A DNA stretch of 64,000 bases from Winogradskyella aurantia. GTDB lineage: Bacteria; Bacteroidota; Bacteroidia; Flavobacteriales; Flavobacteriaceae. The DNA lies in NCBI RefSeq assembly GCF_002266855.1, contig NZ_NGJN01000003.1, forward strand, positions 423,699 to 487,698, given 5' to 3'. This document shows, piece by piece, positions 55,963 through 64,000 of the stretch. The notes below the pieces were generated by a model. It was not told where the DNA came from. It did no database searches and worked only from the letters and a program-made list of their open reading frames with translations. Made by a program: the position numbers and the translations under genes. Position 1 is the first letter of the stretch. Every line of letters starts with the position of its first letter.

Positions 55963-56631
55963 CTACAAATACCCCTTATCGCGGGCTTCTTGAAGCAAGG
56001 TTTCGTCCTTACCGTCTGAAACTGAAAACAATAATTTCAACTGTTTCTTTCGCTTCTCAATAGCGCTGGTAGAAAGTGGAATATATTCACTCAAACTTTT
56101 GGTTTTAACGCCTTGAGATAGAAGATGTAAAATTTTACGGTTAATATCATCTACGTAAATTTCACTAGAAATCGTCTGCTTTACATAGTTGTTAACCGTT
56201 ATACTGTAATAGGGTGGCGATTTTAAAATTTGCTGAAACGCATCTGCCAACTCCATTGAGGTCAGGTCACTTTTAATTAAAAAACCATCCGGATTGATTT
56301 CCTTAATTATATTATGAATCCTGAAAGACTCATTGAACATGGTGAGAATAATAATCTTCGCATTTGGAAGCATTTTCTTGGTCAACAAAGCGAGGTCTTC
56401 ACCAGAAGCAAACCGTCCATCCTCTGATGCCGGCAGGCTAATATCAAAAAAACAAACATCGTAAGGTGTCTCCTTTGCAGCTCGATTTATCATCAGTGAT
56501 GCGGTGTCACAATTGTTGGCCGTATCTATAAGCAAGGTTTGATCGTCTTCCTTGGTTGCCATTAACACATTCTGGTAGCCCTCAATAATTATAGGGTGGT
56601 CATCTACCATAAGGATATTAATGTGTTTCAT
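55963..56631 (-). CDS. LuxR/NarL-like response regulator
   Basis: 222 residues. Receiver domain with NILMVDDHPIIIEGY (acidic pocket) and phosphoacceptor Asp63 in VCFFDISLP, then KIIILTMFNES and GFLIKSD. C-terminal helix-turn-helix-like region INRKILHLLSQGVKTKSLSEYIPLSTSAIEKRKKQLK (in parts) resembles the LuxR output domain, though divergent. Its start overlaps the kinase stop by four bases, forming a two-component system. Target genes unknown. Confidence 0.9.
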   Translation of the reverse strand: MKHINILMVDDHPIIIEGYQNVLMATKEDDQTLLIDTANNCDTASLMINRAAKETPYDVCFFDISLPASEDGRFASGEDLALLTKKMLPNAKIIILTMFNESFRIHNIIKEINPDGFLIKSDLTSMELADAFQQILKSPPYYSITVNNYVKQTISSEIYVDDINRKILHLLSQGVKTKSLSEYIPLSTSAIEKRKKQLKLLFSVSDGKDETLLQEARDKGYL

Positions 56632-58739
56632 GCGTGTTGGATTGTATATGGAATCTTAACTCTAACCGTTGTGCCCTTACCAACTTGAGATGTAAACGCT
56701 ATGTCACCATCTATGCCCTTTACACGTGAGGTCATGTTTTTTAGACCTATACCTCTCTTATGTTTAGTGGTATCAAAGCCTTGTCCATCGTCAGTAATGT
56801 CTAAGCAAATTACATCATTTTCTAAAGAAAAACTAATTTTTACCGTCTTAGCCTTGGCGTGTTTATAAACATTTTGCAAGGACTCTTGAATGATGCGATA
56901 GATGTTTATTTTGGTCTTATTTGACACCAAATCCCAACTAATATCATCCGTATACTTAAATTCAGATTTTAAACCATAGGCTTGAGATTGATTATCAATA
57001 AGCTCGGAGACAATATCTACAAATCTGGTTCCCGATACAAAATCTGTATTCAACTCATGGGATATTTTACGGATATCCTCTTCAATGGTTTTTAATTGGC
57101 CTATATAATTCGCCCTGTTAGTCATGGCCTCCTTGCCATCCTTAAAATTGATGCTGTCTAAACTAAGTCTTGTCCCAAAAAGCCGTCCCAATACACCATC
57201 GTGTAATTCTTCGGAGATTCGCTTTTTTTCTAAGCTTCTAGCCTCATCTACCTTATCTTGCTGCTGCAGCATCAAATTGTAAATTTCTTCGTTAGCTTTT
57301 TGCTGCACTTGTATGAGCTTTAGCTTTCTGTTTTTAGCCCGCTGGGAGATTACGATATAGATTAATATGGCCGTGAGTAGCAATCCTATGGATAAAACTA
57401 GCAAATAGAGGTTTTCTCTAGAAATCTGTTCGTTCTCGGCCTCAAGCTGTTCGGTGTCAAATTTTACCCTTGCAAATTTATTACGCCTTGTGCGTTCCAA
57501 GGCTGTTACACTATCCGTAACATGAATATGCTCCAACAGTAATTCTTTTGCATCTTCAGTGCCGCTTACCTCAGCTAATGTTAGCAGTGCATCTTGGCGT
57601 ATCTGATTAACGGAATTTGTTCGCGCCAATTCAAGTGCTTCGGTAGCATATTTGACAACCGTATCGGTTTTTCTTTCAATTAATGGCATGTATTCAACCT
57701 CAGAAGATCCCTCCACGTTACCAGAAGAAACACTATTCTTTTCAGTTGCCGATAAATACAATTTAGCCAGATCTAAACCTGTATCCATTAGTAAAAGTTC
57801 ATCACCCAATGCTTTGGCCGTATCGTAAGCCTTTCTAATATCATTTTCAGTCTCCTTAAATGAAAACTGCCCAGACATGAGCTTGGTTTTACCTATGTTG
57901 CCAATAATGGTAGCATAAAACGTAGGGTCATCTTCTTCATATTTGTTGCGCAATGGCAAAAGACTTTGATAGATTTCAATGGCTTTATTAAAATCACCAC
58001 TATTCCTGTAAGCGTTCGCCTTGTTATTTGTGGCGTATACTTCAGTAAGGAATCCATAGCGCATCTTTTTAGCATAGGCTATGGTCTTGTCGTAGTATTC
58101 AATTGCCTTTTCATGATTTCCAACATTATTGGAGATAATCGCTAGGGTATTGTAAAGGTTTGAATATAAATAATTGGCATTATTACTCGACGGTAGTTGG
58201 TTTAGAATCCTTACAGCCTTAACAGCATCTTCCTCAGCACCAAGGTATGCCTTCTCTTCTTCTTGTATCGTTGCTAGAAACAAGAGTATTTCTGCTTCAT
58301 CTTCAGAAGGCTTCTTAGGGTCAAAGTACTCTAAAGCCTTGATAAAATAAAAATATGCGCTATCATTTTCCTCGATACCCCAATAATATTGCCCCAAATT
58401 TATACTTGCAACAGCAAGGGCTGAGGTATCCTTTAACTTTTGGGCCAACTCAATATTACTCTTATTTAAAGGAATGTACCGGTCATACTGTTGATTTTCG
58501 AAATACATCTTAGCCAGATTCCTTTGGGCTTTCAAGGTAATTGAATCAATATTCAATTCTTTTGAAATACGCTCGGCAAGTAGGGCATCCTCAAGTTTTT
58601 TATCATAAGGGTCATTAGACGTTTTACACCTTGTAATTAAACTATCAATGACATGAGGTCCATCGCTACTTTGACCATGGGCCCAACACGTCAATAGAAA
58701 TAAAACAATGAGGAAATTATATGAGGGATTTTGGGTCAT
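56628..58739 (-). CDS. TPR-containing sensor histidine kinase (HisKA_3/HATPase_c)
   Basis: 703 residues. Signal-like leader (FLIVLFLLTCWAHGQ), a TPR-rich sensor (~50-430, e.g. ALEYF, NHEKAIEYYDKTIAYAK, SGDFNKAIEIYQ), one membrane helix (~443-465, LYLLVLSIGLLLTAILIYIVI), a coiled-coil linker, and a NarX-type kinase core: phosphoacceptor His513 in SEELHDGVLGRLFGTRLSLD and ATPase motifs KIYRIIQESLQN-like INIYRIIQESLQNVYKHAKA, DDGQGFD and GIGLKNMTSRV. Pairs with the response regulator that overlaps it by four bases. The periplasmic TPR sensor type is common in Bacteroidota; its ligand is unknown. Confidence 0.92.
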   Translation of the reverse strand: MTQNPSYNFLIVLFLLTCWAHGQSSDGPHVIDSLITRCKTSNDPYDKKLEDALLAERISKELNIDSITLKAQRNLAKMYFENQQYDRYIPLNKSNIELAQKLKDTSALAVASINLGQYYWGIEENDSAYFYFIKALEYFDPKKPSEDEAEILLFLATIQEEEKAYLGAEEDAVKAVRILNQLPSSNNANYLYSNLYNTLAIISNNVGNHEKAIEYYDKTIAYAKKMRYGFLTEVYATNNKANAYRNSGDFNKAIEIYQSLLPLRNKYEEDDPTFYATIIGNIGKTKLMSGQFSFKETENDIRKAYDTAKALGDELLLMDTGLDLAKLYLSATEKNSVSSGNVEGSSEVEYMPLIERKTDTVVKYATEALELARTNSVNQIRQDALLTLAEVSGTEDAKELLLEHIHVTDSVTALERTRRNKFARVKFDTEQLEAENEQISRENLYLLVLSIGLLLTAILIYIVISQRAKNRKLKLIQVQQKANEEIYNLMLQQQDKVDEARSLEKKRISEELHDGVLGRLFGTRLSLDSINFKDGKEAMTNRANYIGQLKTIEEDIRKISHELNTDFVSGTRFVDIVSELIDNQSQAYGLKSEFKYTDDISWDLVSNKTKINIYRIIQESLQNVYKHAKAKTVKISFSLENDVICLDITDDGQGFDTTKHKRGIGLKNMTSRVKGIDGDIAFTSQVGKGTTVRVKIPYTIQHA

Positions 58740-58794
58740 CTATGCCTATTATGCTTCAAAAATAGGCTAAATAAATGAATTTTATAAAACACAA

Positions 58795-58824
58795 ACAGTC
58801 TTTACCCTTATGGATAAAGACTGT
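58795..58824 (-). terminator. terminator-like hairpin before the kinase gene
   Basis: Arms ACAGTCTTTA/TAAAGACTGT are perfect, and on the minus strand the hairpin is followed by a T-rich tract. It ends transcription of the 55-residue gene upstream and insulates the kinase operon. Confidence 0.7.
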
Positions 58825-58847
58825 GTTATAATGATGTCTATAATTTA

Positions 58848-59015
58848 TTATCCTTGACTTTTAACTCGTAAGGATCTTTTATCAACTGCGAGTAAATCCT
58901 TTGGACTATACTCTTCGTAAGTCGGTTTTTCGGCCATTACTTTATCGGATTGTACACCAGACACAGCGAACAAAACAATTGCGGCTAAAGCTATAGTAAT
59001 TTTAAGGGTTCTCAT
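58848..59015 (-). CDS. small exported protein, 55 residues
   Basis: ATG at 59015 to TAA at 58848. It starts MRTLKITIALAAIVLFAVSG, a convincing signal peptide, followed by VQSDKVMAEKPTYEEYSPKDL and a basic C terminus (DKRSLRVKSQG). The mature peptide is only about 30 residues. No relative is recognised. A hairpin terminator follows, so it is a separate transcript upstream of the two-component operon; perhaps a periplasmic peptide linked to the TPR kinase (speculation). Confidence 0.6.
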   Translation of the reverse strand: MRTLKITIALAAIVLFAVSGVQSDKVMAEKPTYEEYSPKDLLAVDKRSLRVKSQG

Positions 59016-59762
59016 AAATATCAATTTAGGGTTATTAATTAGTCATTAATTTAAAAACAGACACCAAGTGCCTTTTTTGAGGGAAGGGAATGGACAATTA
59101 ATATGTAGGCCTAAACCTAAATTGTACTAAAAAACGAGGGCGTTTCTTATAAGACAGATTTTGTCTTTTCGTAAAATGGATTAAAATAACCTTGATAAGC
59201 GATTTGAGGACTTATGAAGGAATTCAAATATAGGTTTTATTCGGAGATAAACAAATAAATCATCGATTAAATGCTATTTTTTATAGATTAAATGCTTGTA
59301 TAACTGTTTATAACATGTTGAAAACTCTGGTTTTTTGTTATAATTTCCGCTCTAAATCTAGACTAATCCCATAATGATACCCTTATCTACCAGGTTTGAT
59401 TTCACCATAAATCGTTTACATGTGCAGCAAGGCTATGGCTTTCAACCCTAAAAAAAACGTTTATTGCCACCCGCCAAAATGCACATCCTAGACCTAAAGT
59501 CTAGGGTACCTTTGTTCTAATATTAGCTTGATGAATCCACTAAAAAAGCGTCTCACTTTTATAGAACCAAAAGAGGACGTACTTTCATAGGCAACTGCTC
59601 AACTTAATTGATAAGCTAACTAAACTCTTAGCCTATCAACAAATCGTCGCAAACTGATGGTAATGCTAAAGCCGTAAGGAAGCGAATACGCAGTTAAATC
59701 TCAATGTATCATCTTATAGCCGTTATTACTACAGTAAAAGGTAACTTATTTCAGCAACTCGC
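59016..59762. other. long intergenic region without genes
   Basis: About 750 bp without a convincing reading frame on either strand. It holds a hairpin AAGACA/TGTCTT near 59151-59167, the motif AAAACGTTTATT at 59454-59465 (also at 60390-60401) and a 7-bp stem CCTAGAC/GTCTAGG at 59487-59505. Possibly degraded coding sequence or an RNA gene, but nothing identifiable. Confidence 0.5.
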
Positions 59763-59936
59763 TTATTGGGTTTCACTTTCATTTGCCTCTTTATACTCCT
59801 CATGTATCTCTTTCTTAGTTAAATTTGGATAATGATTTTGCTTTTGTTTTTTATGTGCTCGGTAAATATTGTAAAACATAAAATAGAGGTATGCTGCAAA
59901 AATAATTCCTCCTATAAATAAAAATCCCTTGCTCAT
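59763..59936 (-). CDS. small membrane protein, 57 residues
   Basis: ATG at 59936 to TAA at 59763. It starts MSKGFLFIGGIIFAAYLYFM, a single membrane helix, and ends in a charged tail rich in Lys, Glu and His (RAHKKQKQNHYPNLTKKEIH). The ATG overlaps the stop of the neighbouring 56-residue membrane protein by four bases, a strong sign both are real genes. No function can be assigned. Confidence 0.65.
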   Translation of the reverse strand: MSKGFLFIGGIIFAAYLYFMFYNIYRAHKKQKQNHYPNLTKKEIHEEYKEANESETQ

Positions 59937-60103
59937 GACGTTCTTCTTTGTCTTATTGCGATTGCAAACAACAAAATAGTTGCAGGCCAGTGTGCCGAGT
60001 ATCTAGCTTCTTCCGTCATGCCATAAAGTCCGAGCCCTACAGAATACAACAAGCAGATGAATGCTAGAATTATCGGATACCATTTTAAAATAAATTTTTT
60101 CAT
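59933..60103 (-). CDS. small membrane protein, 56 residues
   Basis: From the ATG at 60103: MKKFILKWYPIILAFICLLY begins a hydrophobic protein with two membrane segments (PIILAFICLLYSVGLGLYG and WPATILLFAIAIR) and a short acidic loop (MTEEARYSAH) between. An upstream ATG at 60166 would add 21 Lys-rich residues and is less likely. Overlaps the next gene by four bases. Function unknown. Confidence 0.62.
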   Translation of the reverse strand: MKKFILKWYPIILAFICLLYSVGLGLYGMTEEARYSAHWPATILLFAIAIRQRRTS

Positions 60104-60591
60104 AGATAATTTTTTTGATTTACTACAAGTTAACTTTTTTTGAATATTCTGTAAATTTTTATCCATATTTTGTTAAGTTTTTAACTTTATTTTAAATAAA
60201 ATGCTATTTTTTTAATATTTTGATAACATTGAAGAATAATACTACAAGTGGTGGTTGTGGACTTTTTAGAGCCTAGATATTATGGCCTACAGAATAAGCA
60301 CTACTCAGTCCCCTCATCTTAACTAAAAGCATAATACCTAAATAAAAATAGTAACCAAGCAATGACAGAACCCTAAATCTAAAGTTTAGAAAACGTTTAT
60401 TCTACCCCTTAATGTGCAGGGTCTTGAACACAAATGTATCTTCAATTTTGCTCAGAGCAAGGGAGAAATCTCTCGTGGTTTTAACTAAAATTGGCCCCAA
60501 CAGCCCATTATTTATGTCATTTATGATTTTTATCATAAAATACCATGAGGTTTTAGAGTACTTTTCACGGATACAATTAAAACTGTACACC
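60104..60591. other. intergenic region upstream of the DoxX-like gene
   Basis: About 490 bp, very AT-rich at its left end. Contains the palindrome TCTAAAGTTTAGA (60378-60390) followed at once by AAAACGTTTATT (60390-60401), a second copy of a motif seen at 59454. The plus-strand reading frame of the DoxX-like gene stays open back to 60412, but that extension looks non-coding. Promoters of the divergent small-protein pair and DoxX gene must lie here. Confidence 0.5.
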
Positions 60592-60972
60592 ATGAAAATT
60601 GACGCAAAGACCGTAAAATGGTTCCGAATTGTTTTAGGTATTTTCCTAATTGTTTATGCTTTAAATAAGTTCTTCCATTTTATTCCATCGAGCTATGGCG
60701 ACATGCCTGAAACTGCTCAAGACTTTTTAGATTCTACTGCAGTACTGTTACCTTATCTCTATTTTTTTGAGATTATTATTGGTTTCCTTTTAGTAATCAA
60801 CAAATGGTCACCGGCTATTTATATCATATTAGCGCCGTTAACCATCGCTTTTCTCATCTTTTCATTTTCAAATAAAGACTTTAACGAGATGTGGCCGGCA
60901 CTATTTGTGGCTATTTTAAACTTCCTTCTAATATTAAGCGAAAAAGGAAAGTACAAACCCTTATTTGCATAA
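60592..60972 (+). CDS. DoxX-like family membrane protein
   Basis: 126 residues from the ATG at 60592 (MKIDAKTVKWFRIVLGIFLI). Four hydrophobic segments: RIVLGIFLIVYALNKFFHFI, LPYLYFFEIIIGFLLVI, AIYIILAPLTIAFLIFSF and WPALFVAILNFLLIL, with the LGIF--VYALNKFFHFIP N-terminal pattern of DoxX/DoxD-like proteins. Members are linked to redox or membrane functions, but the specific role is unknown. The longer frame starting at 60412 gives an implausible N terminus. Monocistronic. Confidence 0.8.
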   Translation: MKIDAKTVKWFRIVLGIFLIVYALNKFFHFIPSSYGDMPETAQDFLDSTAVLLPYLYFFEIIIGFLLVINKWSPAIYIILAPLTIAFLIFSFSNKDFNEMWPALFVAILNFLLILSEKGKYKPLFA

Positions 60973-61361
60973 GACACTATCCATTCAAGGCATAAAGAGG
61001 TTTGCTTATTAACCTGAAATCTGCCTACTCTATAACAAGTAAGCATCCCGATTTTCTATAGCAAAAAAAGGAATGCTTTTCATTGGCGAGTACGCAGCAA
61101 CTGGGAACCTAAAAACTACCTTAGGAATTATTCCTAACGGCGCCATCTTCTGACTTTTTCATTTTCTTTAAGATTGTCTAACTCAATTACAAATGAACGA
61201 TGTCCAAATATTTTGAAAATATATCATGGCTTTAATCCAGACTTATGCTTAGCTTTAAAATCTGACTAAAATAGAGTGTGTATTTCATTGGGGCAAAGTT
61301 ACTCCAAGAACAAATTCGACCTTGCTATAATCTTTAGCAATTTGAATAATGTGTCTATGAT
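60973..61361. other. intergenic region, nothing identified
   Basis: About 390 bp after the DoxX-like gene. I see no reading frame, terminator with a good T-run, RNA gene or obvious repeat. Confidence 0.45.
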
Positions 61362-61460
61362 TTAAGTCCACTTAAAAACCAATTGTAGGCAGGAAATAAT
61401 AGCGAGTATTATCAAAATTACAATAACGTGCCTAGCGTAATTTTTTGGTTCTTTTTTCAT
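61362..61460 (-). CDS. possible 32-residue membrane peptide
   Basis: ATG at 61460 to TAA at 61362 encodes 32 residues, beginning MKKEPKNYARHVIVILIILA and ending ISCLQLVFKWT: a basic start and one membrane helix. The composition is that of a real small membrane protein, but at this length chance cannot be excluded. Confidence 0.35.
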   Translation of the reverse strand: MKKEPKNYARHVIVILIILAIISCLQLVFKWT

Positions 61461-61732
61461 GTTATTACTTAAACCACCTAAAGATATGTAATGTTACCTA
61501 ATGGTGAAAAAATAACTTTTCTTGCATTTCATCGATAAAATAGATAATTTTAATATTTTGATTATCTGTATTTTACGTAAATACCGTAATATCTCCCATG
61601 GAAAATTCCTTGTTTTTAACATTTGAGGATTTATTAAATAAAGTCATAGGAATTAATTTTACTCTATCCCTATTTAAGAATAATTAATGGCTATTTAGAT
61701 AGTTTAATCACGAACCAAATAGTTATATAATT

Positions 61733-63286
61733 ATGAATAAACCTTGTAAAATTTTTGGATTTAAACTTTTTGCAGTTGTTTTTTTACTGATAGCTTTTAG
61801 TTGTGAAAAAGACAATACGGATGAAATTTTAACGCAGGATAAATATGATACGCCAAGTGTCAATTCTGCAAAAGACTTCTTCAATCAAAATAGTCTTTAC
61901 ACAAACAACATCGGTACGCAAGCTAGAAATTCGATTGGGTCACTACAGATTGACTGGCAAAATTCTGAAGCTAAAAATTACAAAGAAACACCTCAGACAG
62001 TTGTAGATATTCTTTACACGCCTATTTATTTAGACACAGATAAGGATGCCAAGGCATTTGTTGCTTCTACAGAGCAGTCTGGTAATGTAGAGTCTAAGAT
62101 TATATTCGTACTTTATAAAACTACAAACAATGACAATGGACTATCAGCGTATGTATTTGTTTATAGTTTAGATGGAAACTTAGAACTGGAATACAATTTT
62201 GAAAATGGACAATCTGTTCCATTTGCGGATAGTTCGAATGGTTTGCAATCAAGAAACTCCACTAATTGTGATGAGCTTCCCAACTTAACAGTTGAAGAGA
62301 TTATGGAATGGTTATCATATTGTACTACAATGTTGGACGAAGTAGTCATTGTGGCTCAGCTCAACGAAACAATTGATGCCGGTCCTTCTGGAGGTGCAGG
62401 AATGGACTTTTCGCCTTGGGTACAGATTGATGGTTTAGGTTATGAAGGAGGAACTAGCCAAAGTGGTACAGGTGGGAATCCACAAGTATTTGTATCAAAC
62501 ACTGTTTCGGCTACTGGATTTTCAATAAGTACCGCTTTAGGATTACCCTTTAGTTCTATTGAATCCCAATGGTTAACTCAACAAGCCGTAAACAACCAAA
62601 GTCTTTTAAATGCCATTGCTGAATTCTTAAACTCTAATAAAGAAAGACCTATAGACTCTGCATTTGATAATGTTGACCCTAATCAATTGCCTGAGATTAG
62701 AGATGAGGCGGTTGATTTTGCTTTGGACTATATCAATCATATGATAGATAATCCAAACTCTGGTTTTGAACTTATTAGCAACCCTAATATGGATGATACA
62801 TTAAGTTTTTCTTCTTTTTCAGAAGCACAGGACTTCTTTGATAATTTATTTGGGAATAATTATACGCATATTTCGTCCACCTTTGAAACAGGCTCAATTA
62901 GAAGAGATGTACATTCTTTAGAATTTAATAGTTTTCCTCAAGCAGACTTAGTTACCACAATAAAGGCAATGATACCAGATGATAATAATGCCCTAGAATG
63001 TCTTGACATTCTAAACGTTCGGACAGTTATGGAAGGCAATAATACCTTATTTGATTGGACTCAATTCGGAAGTGAAAACCCTGCTGACAATGATGGGCCA
63101 TACGTAGAAATAAATGAAGCTCTAGACAGTGTTAAAGTTTCTATTGAAGGTCAGATGCTTGTTGGTTTAAATATTGATGGTTATCCTGTCAGGAATAGGC
63201 GCCTTATCACAGTAGTTATTACCTATAATTATTCCACAGCTGAAATTAACAATAATTATTGCTATTGGTATTATACTAATAATTAA
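61733..63286 (+). CDS. large lipoprotein of unknown function, modular
   Basis: 517 residues; lipobox LLIAFSCEKD with Cys24. An N-terminal region (~30-165) with DFFNQNSLYTNN, LQIDWQNSEAKNYKE and a beta-rich PIYLDTDKDAKAFV ... IIFVLYKTTNND ... GLSAYVFVYSLDGN block; a linker with a conserved-looking Cys pair and LDEVVIVAQ (~185-215); a Gly/Ser-rich stretch (~222-250); a helical segment (~280-345) with ESQWLTQQAVNNQSLLNAIAE and EAVDFALDYINHM; and a C-terminal beta-rich domain. This order resembles Bacteroidota lipoproteins that carry variable C-terminal domains, including polymorphic toxin-like ones (inference). No catalytic motif seen. A small lipoprotein follows 5 bases later. Confidence 0.75.
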   Translation: MNKPCKIFGFKLFAVVFLLIAFSCEKDNTDEILTQDKYDTPSVNSAKDFFNQNSLYTNNIGTQARNSIGSLQIDWQNSEAKNYKETPQTVVDILYTPIYLDTDKDAKAFVASTEQSGNVESKIIFVLYKTTNNDNGLSAYVFVYSLDGNLELEYNFENGQSVPFADSSNGLQSRNSTNCDELPNLTVEEIMEWLSYCTTMLDEVVIVAQLNETIDAGPSGGAGMDFSPWVQIDGLGYEGGTSQSGTGGNPQVFVSNTVSATGFSISTALGLPFSSIESQWLTQQAVNNQSLLNAIAEFLNSNKERPIDSAFDNVDPNQLPEIRDEAVDFALDYINHMIDNPNSGFELISNPNMDDTLSFSSFSEAQDFFDNLFGNNYTHISSTFETGSIRRDVHSLEFNSFPQADLVTTIKAMIPDDNNALECLDILNVRTVMEGNNTLFDWTQFGSENPADNDGPYVEINEALDSVKVSIEGQMLVGLNIDGYPVRNRRLITVVITYNYSTAEINNNYCYWYYTNN

Positions 63287-63291
63287 AACAT

Positions 63292-63753
63292 ATGAAAAGA
63301 TACTCAACAATATTTTTATCATCAATATTCTTCATAATAATTGGTTGCACATCTTATAAACCTTTTTCTAATGTTAAAGAGAAAAAAAAAGCGAGTAAAA
63401 ATATCAGGAATACTTTTAAACTCACAAATGATGAATTTAAATTGATTAAAAGTGAAGATTCTATACTATACGAAATTTCTGAATCTATGACCAAAAAAGT
63501 TAAATTTCAAACAACTAATAGGCGCATTGATTCTTTTATAAATGGTAATTATTCAAAAAGAGAATTAATATTTATTTTAAATGTTGACCAATTGAAAGGC
63601 AATGGTGAATTTGACTTTGATTATACAAATCAGTTCGATGGTCGTAGGTTAAATTTTAAAACTATCGAAGAGTATAAAAAATTTATGAATAAACTCGATA
63701 GTAGCTTTACAAAAAAAGTAAAGGTTAAAGTAGATTCTTTAAAAAACAAATAA
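63292..63753 (+). CDS. small lipoprotein of unknown function
   Basis: 153 residues; lipobox FFIIIGCTSY with Cys19. The mature part is very rich in Lys, Asp, Ser and Asn (NVKEKKKASKN, FKLIKSEDS, KKVKFQTTNRRIDSFING) and the gene is visibly more AT-rich than the rest of the window. It starts 5 bases after the upstream lipoprotein gene, so it is co-transcribed and may be its partner or immunity protein (inference). No homologue recognised. Confidence 0.72.
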   Translation: MKRYSTIFLSSIFFIIIGCTSYKPFSNVKEKKKASKNIRNTFKLTNDEFKLIKSEDSILYEISESMTKKVKFQTTNRRIDSFINGNYSKRELIFILNVDQLKGNGEFDFDYTNQFDGRRLNFKTIEEYKKFMNKLDSSFTKKVKVKVDSLKNK

Positions 63754-63792
63754 ATACTGCCTACAACATTGTATATAAAAAATAGCAGTCAA

Positions 63793-63815
63793 GAGCCAAA
63801 CCAAAGGTTTGGTTC
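63793..63815 (+). terminator. rho-independent terminator after the two lipoprotein genes
   Basis: A 10-bp stem GAGCCAAACC/GGTTTGGTTC (one G-U pair) with AAA loop is followed by TTTTC. It lies 39 bases past the stop of the small lipoprotein gene, after a short TACAACATTGTA palindrome (63762-63773). Confidence 0.8.
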
Positions 63816-63884
63816 TTTTCTGTTATCTTATCTTTAACTTGAAAATATTAGCACATTTATCTGCTACTTTTCATATACGTTACC

Positions 63885-63966
63885 GATGATAACACATTCG
63901 CCAAAGGCGAACTTTAATCTGCGCTGCTTCGCAGACAAAGCATCTTAAAGTAAATGTGTTATCATC
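63885..63966. repeat. nested palindromic structured repeat, 82 bp
   Basis: Outer perfect arms GATGATAACACATT (63885-63898) and AATGTGTTATCATC (63953-63966); inner arms ACTTTAA (63911-63917) and TTAAAGT (63945-63951). Two side hairpins lie on the left half: CGCC-AAA-GGCG (63899-63909) and TCTGCG-CTGCTT-CGCAGA (63918-63935). Folded as single-stranded DNA or RNA this gives a long stem with extrahelical hairpins, unlike a terminator. No recombinase gene is in view. Confidence 0.7.
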
Positions 63967-64000
63967 ACAAGGGTTAAACCAAATTACACTAACAGCGCAT

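Noticed and set aside
60412..60591. N-terminal extension of the DoxX-like gene
   Set aside because: The extension lacks a plausible membrane topology and starts in a repeat-containing intergenic region; the ATG at 60592 gives a normal DoxX-like protein.
63885..63966. Nested palindrome as a simple terminator
   Set aside because: No T-run follows either arm on either strand, and a good terminator already exists at 63793-63815.
1..64000. CRISPR arrays, prophage genes, insertion sequences or rRNA genes
   Set aside because: No regularly spaced repeats, transposase, integrase, phage structural gene or rRNA motif was seen on reading both strands.

Overview
The window is from a marine-type member of the Flavobacteriaceae (Bacteroidota). 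The base composition is AT-rich. There are SusC/SusD/SusE proteins, many lipoproteins with a short signal peptide ending at Cys, Por-type (T9SS) C-terminal sorting domains on two secreted enzymes, BlaI/M56 regulatory pairs, and almost no Shine-Dalgarno sequences. The genus cannot be fixed from the sequence alone.

Layout. 1-3.3 kb (minus): the N-terminal part of an ergothioneine-synthesis EgtB running off the left edge, an alpha/beta-hydrolase-OsmC fusion, and a SelO pseudokinase. 3.4-4.0 kb (plus): an HD-domain protein. 4.0-31.3 kb: an alpha-glucan (starch/glycogen/maltodextrin) utilization locus. Ten minus-strand genes run in operon order MFS transporter, beta-phosphoglucomutase, GH65 phosphorylase, GH13, esterase, GH31, GH13, GH13, GH13, GH97. 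A LacI-family regulator separates them from the plus-strand genes susC, susD, susE and a large T9SS-secreted GH13. 31.3-34.4 kb: a sodium/solute symporter (minus) and a GH53 galactanase-type lipoprotein (plus). 34.6 kb: tRNA-Leu(UAG). 34.8-37.6 kb: M20 and M28 peptidases. 37.7-39.7 kb: a BlaI/M56 pair with its own operators. 39.8-50.7 kb: mostly housekeeping and envelope genes (PagL-like, DUF4407, STAS, DUF4230, cyclase, hemW, ruvC, flippase-like protein, glycosyltransferase, beta-barrels). 50.7-55.1 kb: a second BlaI/M56 system whose M56 protein carries two TonB-C-like domains. 55.2-58.8 kb: DUF456 and a TPR histidine kinase/response regulator pair. 58.8-61.7 kb: sparse DNA with several small membrane or secreted proteins and a DoxX-like gene. 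61.7-64.0 kb: two lipoproteins of unknown function followed by a highly structured palindromic repeat.

How the glucan genes work together (inference from families). The T9SS-exported GH13 cuts polymer outside the cell. SusE/SusD capture oligosaccharides and SusC imports them. Lipoprotein GH13, GH97 and GH31 enzymes trim them in the envelope. The MFS carrier brings maltose-sized sugars into the cytoplasm, GH65 phosphorolyses them to glucose plus beta-glucose-1-phosphate, and PgmB makes glucose-6-phosphate. A perfect 18-bp LacI-type palindrome lies between lacI and susC. The most unusual non-coding signals are an 18-bp motif shared by the promoter regions on both sides of lacI, palindromic repeats in both gaps flanking the GH31 gene, multi-copy operators in front of both blaI genes, and the nested palindrome at 63.9 kb.
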